From Lamellibrachia columna (taxonomy: Eukaryota > Annelida > Polychaeta > Sabellida > Siboglinidae): a DNA stretch of 64,000 nt. Under the pieces are notes generated by a model. That model searched no databases and had not been told where the DNA came from. It saw nothing but the letters and a program-made list of their open reading frames with translations. Location: positions 42,428,000 to 42,491,999 of the forward strand of contig OY759271.1 of NCBI GenBank assembly GCA_963662155.1, written 5' to 3'. This document shows, piece after piece, positions 1-11,300 of this stretch (position 1 is the first letter of the stretch; every line of letters begins with the position of its first letter). Both the position numbers and the translations under genes were made by a program.

Positions 1-2182
1 ATAAATATTCAGGTTTTTGTAATTGAGTTGTACAGTTTTAATTTCTTCTTGTGCAGTTTTGAATCAGTGTGTGTGTTACACCACAGACTACTACTGTGGC
101 AGTTTGTTGCCCCTGAGACACCTGACCACAGTAATATTGATGATACAGGCAGGGAGAAATGTTGTGTCCAGCTAACTAGCTTGTTGATCTCATCTGCAGT
201 TGTCACTCGTGTCCACAGTCAATAGTTGCAGGTCATCAATTGGAGATCAATACATCGTAATGCTTGCAGCGAGTGTAACCACACCCACTTACAGTATGGA
301 CCTCAGTGATCCTTAACTAACCGAATAGAATTGGCTGCTGGTAATTTCTAGCTGTTTCATTTGGCTGTTTAGTATATTACAAATCTGGTGCAAGATTTAT
401 ATCACTCTGATTCAGCTGGGGTCCATGTGAGAGGAAACATCACTTTTATTTGCAATAAGGAGGTCATGTCTTAAAGGATTCTGTGTGATAGTTAACTTGC
501 ATACAATAGCAACATTTAGTATAATATTATTAGTTAGTTATGCTACTATTGCACCATGACCAGTCCGATCAGAGTGCACAGATACTACACAGATACTTAC
601 AGATACTTACTACTTTATCATACAATGTCAAGTGAACTGTACCTTGGAAGGTGCACACATCAGCATATTAAATAATAATGAGCGATGAAATGTTTAAGGA
701 ATACATAAGTGTGACTAAGCACAGTGACACACTTCATAGTTTATTTAAAATGAAACAATTACTGCCGGTAGGAAATAATTAGGAAACACAGTTAGTTAAC
801 GAACAAATACAATTTAATTTACACAATCAAATAGTACAGCTGCATTTAACAGAATCACTTGGGGACAGAACAATTTGATTCTGTCAAGTGCAACACTTTA
901 ACACAGCGGAAATAGGAAATGATTTAGTCCCAGCGAATATATTTATATATTCTACTGCAGCTGATTCAATCCGCTGTATACTATCTTTGTTGGTTCACAC
1001 ATATAACATGTTAATCACACATGCTAATGGTGAATGGTACCAGTGTAGTTATTGTGAACCTGTTTGTTTTGACTCTTGGCAAAGCACAATCTTGTGACAT
1101 ATATGTGTCCTTCATTCTTTTCTATGTTAGCATCTGTTTACTTTTCTCAGAGGTTCTCGTGTGTGTGCGTGCACGTGCGTGTGTGTGTGTTGGAGAGGCA
1201 TTAGGGCCATGGTTAGGGCATCGGGCCTGTTATTCACTCTGGAGTCTGCATTACCCCAGTTCACAATTCACCCAGAAGTAGGGGGCTGATTTGATTAACT
1301 TGCAATAATTGTAATTGTGTTGTATCCAGTGGAAATGTGAATTCCTATCGAGGTGATCCAAGGAACGAGGACATAGCCACATATGTCGACTGGTTGATTT
1401 GTTGTATGTCCTCTGAGTGGAAGGCTTCAGCATGTCTGTTCCAGCTCTCCCTGTGTCCACTTTAAATACTGCTGGGTATGCTTCCAGTATGAATGTTTCT
1501 TCTACCTCCTTGAGTACTTCCTGGTAGTACTTCCTGGTAGTACTTCCTGGTAGTACTTCTATGCTGCTAAGTACCAGACTGTCAGGTCTTCTGTCCAATG
1601 GCCATACTTAACCAGTTTTCTTTTCTTTATAGAATATAACCTACCTTCTTAACCCCTTCTTTATCTCTGACCCAGAAGTTAGTATTTCTCTCTACATTCA
1701 GCTTGTCTCGAGGATTCTGTGCCAGAGCTATATCTCTAGGGCTCCAAACACATGTAACTACTAACTACATCATGCCAATAGTTGTTTAATCATGAAGCCA
1801 ACATCACTGGCGGATTTTGCAATGGCCGAGAACTGGGTGATGTAGATTAGTTTCTTTTGCACAAATTGTTGTATATTTAGCCACTAAAAGGATAAACTGC
1901 TCAATTAGGACGAGTGATAGTGATCAAGAGTGACAGTTCACCTAATATATGATGCATTGACAACACAGTTTGTGAAACATGTAAACAAACACTTTAAATG
2001 TTGCACCTGTTTCAAGGGTCTCACACCGTGACTCTATAAAGACTATAAGAATATCAAAACCCTAATAAATGCGATGTTTTTTGTTATTTTTTATGTGGTA
2101 TTTTAAGTGATCTTTATAATACCTGTAACCAAGTATATGTTTAGGTTATAAAGCAGTCCAAAGATATGTCAGCTACGACACT
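1..2182. other. Upstream non-coding region
   Basis: I see no exon here that I can support. Small open frames are short and have no family likeness. A short 13-bp tandem repeat (unit TAGTACTTCCTGG, about 3.5 copies) lies at 1512-1560. A stretch around 1198-1290 has a weak resemblance to the body of the tRNA-type SINE seen at 62809, but it is too diverged to call. A non-coding first exon and promoter of hyccin could lie here, but nothing marks them. Confidence 0.5.
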
Positions 2183-2190
2183 CATTAGAT

Positions 2191-2810
2191 CAGTGGTTCC
2201 CAACCTTTTTTCTCCTCACGTACCCCTGTGTCCTTGGGGTCTTTCTTCATGCACAGTCGGGCATGACGTCAATTTCGCTTACATGCAGAACATTGACGAG
2301 AATCCATGTTCCAGAGATATGTCGATGGAAACATCAGCAAAACCCTCATGGGCACTTCAGCCACATCAGGATACAATTCGCTCATATTAGACCAACCCTT
2401 TGGCAGAGTATGAGCTTCAAATGCATCACCTGTGGTGGAGTCATTCATGAACTTCAACACGTCCTTCTGCACGCCATCTGATAGAGATCGTACTTTCACC
2501 CTGAATGAGAATTCTGCATGGAATCCACGTTTCCACGTCTAGTTTCTACATCCTGATATGCTGCTCTTAGATGTTCAAACATGTTGAAGTGTCCTTCTTT
2601 GATTTTGCTTGTTTGTGTACGTTGTCCACAGTAACAATCACTGTGGTGAACCGACCATGACTTGTTAACTGAGTTCAGGTGGGAAATGATGTTGTTTAGC
2701 ACGCCAGCTTCAAGAGCCAACTTTGTCCGAGAGTTTTTCAATGAATTTCCGAGACTGCTCCATGCCGACACAGTCAAATAATTTGGTGATCTCATCTTCC
2801 TGTGACATCA
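2191..2810 (-). mobile_element. Decayed hAT (Charlie/SCAND3-like) transposase fragment with one TIR
   Basis: The left end begins CAGTGGTTCCCAACC, which matches the terminal inverted repeat type of Charlie-like hAT elements. Read on the minus strand, 2269-2499 carries YPDVAEVPMRVLLMFPSTYL, which looks like the C-terminal hAT dimerisation region (tyrosine-proline-leucine-rich, followed by a threonine-tyrosine-leucine block). Further upstream on that strand, 2496-2795 has a second stretch (NIISHLNSVNKSW, then HFNMFEHL) like the linker of these transposases. The frames are broken between the two blocks and the other TIR was not found, so this is a dead 5'-truncated copy. The family call rests on pattern memory, not on a search. 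Confidence 0.55.
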
Positions 2811-3260
2811 CGTTCTCTGGTGAGAGCCAACAGACCTTGGTGTGGAAGAACAGAGCCTCTTGGTCCACACAAGAGGGAGAAGAGCCTGGTATTGAGGGTG
2901 TTGGACTTACTACAGGTAGTTAGGCACTAACCATTGAAACGAGGCGAAATCATCGTAACATATGAGTAATTGAGATGAGAAGTAGCTTAACTGGGAAAAC
3001 TGTAGGTCTTTTGAAATAGCAATTTATGCACTTGGATCATAACATTTTCTAATAGCGTTAAAGGTTTGCTTGACATGAATATGTTTTGTGTGAATTTGAT
3101 AGTATTACAGAAACACATTTTCTCCTCCATGGATCACACGAAGTGACAACATTTTTGGACCATTGCACATAACCTTAGCTTCAACCAACCCTCCACACAC
3201 CCCTGGAAAACCTCTGACATACCCCCAGGGAACCTCTGCATTAGATGAACTCTGCTACAG
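2811..3260. other. Non-coding, nothing recognised
   Basis: No exon, transposon end or repeat is recognised between the hAT fragment and the 24-bp minisatellite. Confidence 0.4.
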
Positions 3261-3509
3261 CATGCCTGTCCCTGTAACGAGGGGGATGCCTGTCCCTGCA
3301 ACGAGGGGGATGCCTGTCCCTGCAATGAGGGGGATGCCTGTCCCTGTAACGAGGAGGATGCCTGTCCCTGCAACGAGGGGGATGCCTGTCCCTGTAACGA
3401 GGGGGATGCCTGTCCCTGTAACGAGGGGGATGCCTGTCCCTGTAACGAGGGGGATGCCTGTCCCTGTAACGAGGGAATGCCTGTCCCTGTAACGAGGGGG
3501 ATGCCTGTC
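3261..3509. repeat. Minisatellite, 24-bp unit, about 10 copies
   Basis: The unit contains ATGCCTGTCCCTGTAACG followed by a run of G. Copies differ mainly at one T/C position (CTGTAACG or CTGCAACG), and one copy lacks two G. Because 24 is a multiple of 3, both strands stay open across the array and give false proteins of 8-residue repeats. Confidence 0.95.
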
Positions 3510-4539
3510 ATGTGGGGACCCTTATGCTTTGATACAGATGTGTCCATTGAACACAAGGACTACTGCACAACCCAACAACATTTCTTATGCTAGTTTACTA
3601 CTTGCTACAAAGCTGCCAAAATTGGATCAATTGACAACTGTGGGTGTATTGTAATCTATGCTTGTGGTGTTGCCTATCGACCACTGTGATGTAAGCTCCT
3701 ATTGATTTTGCCAGGACGTTCCTTGAACCGGTTAGTCCAGCTCAACAGTGGCCACTGTAGTTGAATTAAGTGATTGGCTGTGAGAGGTATCTCCTGGCTG
3801 ACTATAACTCTATTGTCCTAGGCTATCACATGAACAACACTTGTTCATGAGTTGATAACCGTCTTCCATCTCCCTGTATTCTATGTTGGCCTCTCCAAGT
3901 CTTCACGAACAAAACATTGGAAGTCCTGGTGTTGTATCCATTGTGAAACATAAAATACGACACTGATCATATCATCCACCCTGTGGGGCTAAAAGGCACA
4001 GGAAATGTATACTTTGAGAGCCCAAGCTATTAACTCACTCCATAAAGAAACTTTCACTTTGCATAATTATTCATATTATTTATCCCCTTTACCTAACAAA
4101 ACCCTCTATAGCAATACAATAACTGAGAAAAAACCTTTTGTGTTTAATGTTATTAACATTATTTGCAAGGATATGTGTTCTAGTTTTCAGTTTGTATTGT
4201 TTGCAAATTTGATAGTTATTTGGTGTCCTGTGATTTAGAAAATCAGTAACTTGGGAAGCTTAAAAAGTCATTAATTCAAAAGTTGCTGGAGTAAAACTGT
4301 GTAATATAATCTTGTAAATAATTTCAAATGTGATATCGTCATATACAGGCACACCTTTTTAAAGGAACTGCATGCTTTACCCCTGACATTTTCCACCCTT
4401 CTTGACTTGTCTGGGAATTAATGTTGAATTCTTGAAGTATTCCGTTCTGATGCAATCAGGATCATAGCCTACACATTCACATCATCTATAACCACTGCTT
4501 CTAGTGCTAAGTGCTCTGAAGCACGGGTTGAAGGGTTGT
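3510..4539. other. Non-coding, nothing recognised
   Basis: Single-copy AT-rich sequence with no exon, RNA gene or transposon end that I can support. Confidence 0.4.
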
Positions 4540-5310
4540 GTGTTCATGAGGTTATGTGGTGTAGGGTGTTCACAAGATTGGATTGTGCATTCATGAGGTT
4601 GTGGATTGTGTTTTCATGAGGTTGTGTTGTGTGTTCATGAGGTTTTGTGTTCACAAGTTTGTATTATGTGTTTATGAGGTTGCATTGTGTGTTCACAAGA
4701 TTGTATTGTGTGTTTATGAGGTTGTGTTGTGTGTCCATGAGATTGTGTTGTGTGCTCATGAGATTGTGTTGTGTGTTCCTGAGGTTGTGTTGTGTGTTCA
4801 GGAGATTGAAGTATTAGGTGTTCATGTAGTTGTATTATGTTGGGTGTGCATGAGGTTGTGTTGTATTGTAATGGTAATGTTGGGTGTTCATTAGGTTGTG
4901 TTGTGTTCATGAGGTTTTGTGTTCACAAGTTTGTATTATGTGTTTATGAGGTTGTGTTGTGCATTCACGAGATTGTATTGTGTGTTTATGAGGTTGTGTT
5001 GTGTGTCCATGAGATTGTGTTGTATGCTCATGATATTGTGTTGTGTGTTCCTGAGGTTGTGTGGTGTTCAGGAGATTGAATTATTAGGTGTTCATGTAGT
5101 TGTATTATGTTGGGTGTTAATGAGGTTGTGTTGTGTTGTAATGGTAATGTTGGGTGTTCATTAGGTTGTTTTGGGTGTTCATGGGGGTATGTTAGGTGTT
5201 CACAAGGTTGTGTTAGGTGTTCATGAGGTTGTATATCATGTTCATGAGGTTGTATTATGTTCATGAAGTTGTATTGTCTTCATGAGGTTGTATTGTGTTC
5301 ACAGGGTTGT
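4540..5310. repeat. Degenerate minisatellite running up to the hyccin exon-1 splice acceptor
   Basis: Many variants of a unit of roughly 18-21 bp built on TTCATGAGGTTGTGTTGTG. It has a higher-order structure: the block starting near 4642 (GTTTTGTGTTCACAAG) recurs near 4914, so a segment of about 272 bp has been duplicated. The array fades out about 12 bp before the acceptor TTTTGTTGCAG that ends at 5322, so the upstream side of that splice site is largely repeat-derived. Confidence 0.9.
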
Positions 5311-5322
5311 GTTTTGTTGCAG

Positions 5323-5396
5323 ACATGAGGATCATCAGATGAGGTCCTGCGAGGATGTCTCACTCACTCATACAAGACTGGCTGGCCAAGTATAAG
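5323..5396 (+). CDS. FAM126A: Hyccin exon 1: short 5'UTR and first 14 codons
   Basis: An acceptor-like TTTTGTTGCAG ends at 5322 and a donor GTATAC follows 5396. Translation starts at the ATG at 5355, giving [14 protein letters not shown], which lines up with the family N-terminus (human VVEEWLSEFK). An in-frame TGA at 5340-5342 fixes this as the first usable ATG in frame. Two ATGs in other frames precede it (5325, five codons; 5339, overlapping). The exon ends in phase 0. At least one non-coding exon probably lies upstream and was not identified. Confidence 0.85.
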
Positions 5397-8300
5397 GTAT
5401 ACCACTGATTGGGAAACAGCAATGCCAAGTTCTGTTTGAAGAAAGTGTATAGTGCAGAGGCTCTGGTATGTTATCAGAGCATGTCTGCCTGCTGCTGCCA
5501 ATACTTGCCAACTAACTGCCAACTAGGCCAACAAGAACACCATGTGCTCTATCCACATTCAACCTGTAACCTGGCTCAGTATATTACTACAGATTTGAGC
5601 ATGCAAATGATTACTTTATTTGCATACACATTTTGGTTTTAATTAAACATTTCTTTCCTCATCATCTATATTTGTTTAACCTTGATTCAGTGTTATTGTT
5701 GTGTAAGGCTTAAATATTACAATCATCTATTTGTCAGGTTGTGAAAATAATAGAGAATTATATTTACTGCAGCTCTTAAATAATTTATTTTTATTTAATT
5801 TGCTGTATTCTGTTACTATCTTAAACTGTTACCCCATCATATCACAAAACCCTGTTTTGTGTAACTTACATAGATTCATAAACAGTCTGTTTGAGGAAAT
5901 GTTCCTCACAGTTTGATGACAGGACAAATGGGCTTGTCTAAAATATTCATTGAGTCTACATGACTAGATGTGTCTTACAGTTTTGTCACAGCAGGGAAAG
6001 CATTCTTTCTAGATATTGTATGAAAGAAGAACTTGCTCCCCACTTTCTTATGATGGAACAGATTTGTAGACAAGTGGATGTGTACGACACCAAAAGAACA
6101 TTAGCTACTTGCACTTCCCTGACTTAAAAATTAGGTTGTAGCACAGAGATATGTTTACATTCCATTCGTAATGCATCATTTTCAGTTAAGGTATTATACT
6201 TGTATAGACGAACCTTGCTATTAAGCTCACCCATAGGACAAAAACAGATAATGGCATTAACCTGAAGTCCTGGTGGATTTAACGCATCAGTAGTTATTAT
6301 GTTGTTCACTTGGTGGCGCAGTTGTAATCACATTATGTGATGCTGACTTTTCTACTAGGTGGCGACACTGTGCCTGGTGGCACATAATGCACAGGTTCTA
6401 ACACTTTATATACTTTCAGTTGTGTGTTTTGTTCTTCCTGTCAATGTCTGCTGAAACACCACAATTATTATGGCGAAAAAATGTGTCAACATCTTTTTGG
6501 GAGGAAATCCTCACTGTAATGTTGTTTCACTCATAAAGTTGCTACTACATGATGTCCGCTATTTGTACATTTACTTGATTGATGTATTACAGGTTGATGG
6601 ATGTGTTAGAAGTTGATGGATTTGTTAGAAGTTGATGGATTTGTTAGAGATTAATTGATTTGTTAGAGGTTGATTGACACGTTATAGGTTGATGGGTATG
6701 TTAGAGGTTGTTGGATGTGTTAAAGGTTGATTGATGTGTTAGATTTTTATGGACATGTTAGAAGTTAATGGATGTATTACAGGTTGATGGGTGTATTACA
6801 TGTTGGTAGATGTTACAGGATGTCCTAATAAGTGTATACACATGTTACAGGTTGATAGGTATGTTTATGGTTGATAGATGTGTTAGAGGTTGATTGATGT
6901 GTTAGAGGTTGATGGATGTGCTAGAGGTTGATGGATGTGTTAAAGGTTGATGGATGTGCTAGAGGTTGATGGATGTGTTAAAGGTTGATGGGTGTGTTAC
7001 TGGTTGATGTATGTGTTTGAGGTTGATGGATGTGTTAGAAGTTAGTGGATATGTTAGATGATGTTGGATGTGTTGCCGGTTGGTGGATGTGTCAGAAGTT
7101 AATGGATGTGTTAGAGGTTGATGGATGTGTTACACATTGGTAGATGTGTTAGAAGTTAATGGATGTGTTAGAGGTTGATGAATGTGTTACTGGTTGGTAG
7201 ATGTGTTAGATATGTTACAGGATGTCCTTGTAAATTTATGCACATGAACAGGTTTAAGCAATACTGTATTCTGACTGGAGCTGATTTATTGCAACAGGAG
7301 ATGAAACATGACTTGAATAACAAAGTTTTCTTGCTGTTGTGTAATATAATACTGAAAGGGAAAATAATAGCTTACAATTTGTCTTTCTCGTGTAGCTGCA
7401 GATTGTAGTGATAATTACTTGGTAGACATGACTCTTAGCATTGTAGAGTGTTGGGTGACTTATGTTAGATGCCTTCGTGAAAGTAATATGTAGTGTGTAA
7501 GCAGCTAAGTAGTAGGCTGGTTATGTATGTATGTTTCTCATGCCAACTCAAGCTTTTTCAATCTTACAATAAAAATTCATCTACTTGGTAACAGCAATAA
7601 TGGGTCAGCATCCATGATAACGCATATTGGACAAATGAGTATGTGTTGGTATTTTCACTATGGTCATTTGCATAATATTTATAATTCAATGTTACCAAAA
7701 GGTTTTACAGCAGAAACACTCAATTCAATGTATTGACACTAATGACCATCAGCAGCAAATTGTTGGAATAGTAGTAACTAGGTACATGATATTTACTGAT
7801 GAGTGCAAGTCAATCAAATTATGGGAGTGGCTGTATTATCTAGACACTGGAGCTTGTTTACCAGTGAACCATCAAGGCTGTTCCAATAGGTTACCTTACT
7901 CCCCCAGATGGTGTCTACATATTTTTGGAATTTGGATGTTACCCTATAAATACATACATAAGTTACAGACCTTCCATGTTTGTACAAGCAATTAGCAAGA
8001 GATCTCCCTCACATGGGATCTGATGCAAGGATATTTTTTTTCACAAAGGTTTAATGATTATTTTTATGTTGATGGTGTGACTTATCAAATGTCTTTTACC
8101 CAAATTATGCAAGAGCTCTGATCTGTTTCTACAGCTTGTGAAGAGTGAAGTGAAGAGATTTTTTGCTTTATTAACTATTCTACATCCATAATTTATTAAA
8201 TTATGTCATACAATCATATGTAAATAAAAGCAAAATACCTGAAACAAAAAATCATAAAATAAAATACGACAAAAGTGGGAGCTTTTTCTTTGAACGTGGG

Positions 8301-11300
8301 AGATCTGGAAGGTGTGTGAAAAATTACCAAAAAGAAGAATATCTGCTGCCATATCAGGAGACTTGGAAGGTGGACCACTATCAGAAATAAGCATTTTCAT
8401 TGCAGGGTTATATCCTGTAGGAACTTATAATGATCCACATCCAACTGAACAATTGTTGAAACTGGAATCCTAGACTTCATTTCAGCATAAATAGATCTGG
8501 GCTCTTGCTATGATGGATGGTGCAGCCAGTCTGAGGTTTCTTTGTTGTCATTGTAAAGACTTAATGACAATATTAAATGTTGTTATCAGTGTATAAGACA
8601 ATATAATAAGTGCCACTAAAATATGTCAGTGTTTCAAAATAATGTATTGGCACAATGTCATATTTTAATAAATCTATATTAACAGTGGCCAAATAGGAAT
8701 TGTTAATGTGGAAATGGAGGATTACAGGGTATGGCTTTCAGTTCATATGTTGCTAGATTTAGTAATCATAAATCTAGATAAATTTAGATAAATTGCATGA
8801 ATTTAGATAAATTGCATGAATATTGGGAAGACATCAAGCATATAGTTTCAGTAATATTTGTGCAGTCACTTCAGTGGCCCAGATAACTGACCAAGTTTAA
8901 GCAACATTTAATTTTTACTGAAAATTTGGTTGCTGTGTCTTAAAGCAGGATACAACAAGCACATTAAAAAGATATATATATTAGATATATCTGACCATAC
9001 ATCACTGTGGTCACCCAGATAGCTGACTCTTGTTGGTTCTGGAGCTTGGATGTTGTAACCTGTGCATTAGGGCTGTTTACATTCCAGTTGCATTGTTGAA
9101 TAACAATCTTACATAAATTGCACGTGCTTATGTCATATTTCTTGACGGGAAGGATGTAGGATTATCTGTTACTGGAATTATTAGAGTTACCCTAATCACA
9201 GGCACATAATGTCAACATGAGAATTTGTAAGATGACAATCCATGTACCCATTATGGTGAATTTATCTATGGCTTAACAAAGACAGCTCACTTGCAATAAC
9301 AATATAATAGTTCAACATAATTTGGATTTGTCTCAAGAAAATTTTACAACCTAGGAAAAGTTCCCAATCTCCAACTCAGTATTCTTATTTCTGTTCTCTC
9401 ATATATGCATAAATACCCCTCCTCAGTTAAATTCTTTTGGTCATCTCATTTCAGACTCATTTTGCAAAAATCAAACCTACCTTGCATCCTATATGAAATC
9501 AAACCTACCTCACATCTTATATGAAATCAAACCTACCTCGCATCCTATATTAAATCAAACCTACCTCACATCCTATATGAAATGCTTGTTTGTTATTTAG
9601 TTTTGCTGAAATCATCTGACAAACTATGAAATTATTTTTGACCGAGTCCGGTAAAAATTTGGCAAGAAAAGAGCAACTATCGCACAAGTCTATTTAGAAC
9701 ATACTTTCTCTAGTTAACTGATCTAATGATCAAAGGAAATTCTTTTGATGATTTTAACAAAAATATGCACTCTTTTATTAAACCAACTGTGCATAATACT
9801 TTAATTATTCACACACTACAGATTTGAACATCAGTGAACATGATTCGTGATGGGCTAAATCAACTGATGAAGAAGTTTTCACTGTCTTTGTATTCCTTCA
9901 TGATTGTAGTGAGATCACATTGACTGTTTGTTTCAGTGCAGCTGTGTGGCCAGTCGATGTTCTGTAGTCTACGCCACTGACCATTGTTCTCATTTCACAA
10001 TGCCACTGGCTGATCTGGTACTAATTATCAGTTAGAAATATGATAAACCAAAAAATGATGTCAATATAAGTAATGATCTGTCCTGATCTACACATTTTTA
10101 CAGTGAATTTGTGTTCAGGTGTTTTACACTCTGGAACATTTGTGTCGGTCCTGGTGCCTTTATAAGATTTAACAGGCAAAGTAGCATAGCAAATAAATAT
10201 CCCTAGGCTGTCTGCCTTTTTCATAAGAACATTATGCCAGATGTGTACAAGCAACATCCGATAGACAGGTAGTCTCAGCTTTCGCAGGAAAAGGCTCACT
10301 TCAAATGGTAACATTGACGTCAGATATTGTCTTTGAAGAAATTTACATTATTGATGTATAAATCTAGGCATGGGTGAGCACAGTATCAATGGATTAATTA
10401 ATCATAATACAGTTTTTTCATCATCTGAAGACTTGTCGTCATCTGAAGATTTGTCATCATCTGAAGACTTGTCATCATCTGAAGACTTGTCATCATCTGA
10501 AGACTTGTCATCATCTGAAGACTTGTCATCATCTGAAGACTTGTCATCATCTGAAGACTTGTCATCATCTGAAGACTTGTCATCATCTGAAGACTTGTCA
10601 TCATCTGAAGACTTGTCATCATCTGAAGACTTGTCATCATCTGAAGACTTGTCATCATCTGAAGACTTGTCATCATCTGAAGACTTGTCATCATCTGAAG
10701 ACTGTCATCATCTGAAGACTTGTCATCATCTGAAGACTGTCATCATCTGAAGACTTGTCATCATCTGAAGACTTGTCATCATCTGAAGACTTGTCATCAT
10801 CTGAAGACTTGTCATCATCTGAAGACTTGTCATCATCTGAAGACTTGTCATCATCTGAAGACTGTCATCATCTGAAGACTGTCATCATCTGAAGACTTGT
10901 CATCATCTGAAGACTGTCATCATCTGAAGACTTGTCATCATCTGAAGACTTGTCATCATCTGAAGACTTGTCATCATCTGAAGACTTGTCATCATCTGAA
11001 GACTGTCATCATCTGAAGACTGTCATCATCTGAAGACTGCACTTACTCTCCTTAGTTCCGTAACATTTTCATCCATCTGTTGACAACTTTAATATTGCAT
11101 GCTGATTTTGAGATTGATCAACCCTTTTGTTTTGGTGTGCCTCTGAGCGCGGGTTCCAAGGATTTCGGTGCATTCGATGTTTTAGTATTATTATTATCAT
11201 AATTATAACTATTATAAAAATGTATAGAATTTTTATATGTATTGGCCATTCATGTTGAAATTCTGGATGTAACATTGTGAGTGAATTGAAACATCATCTT

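Noticed and set aside
1021..1281. 86-codon frame with hydrophobic N-terminus resembling a secreted peptide
   Set aside because: It runs through a GTGTGTGCGTG-rich stretch; no splice or family support.
10370..10750. Acidic SSEDL-repeat protein
   Set aside because: It is an 18-bp minisatellite, and later 17-bp units break the frame.
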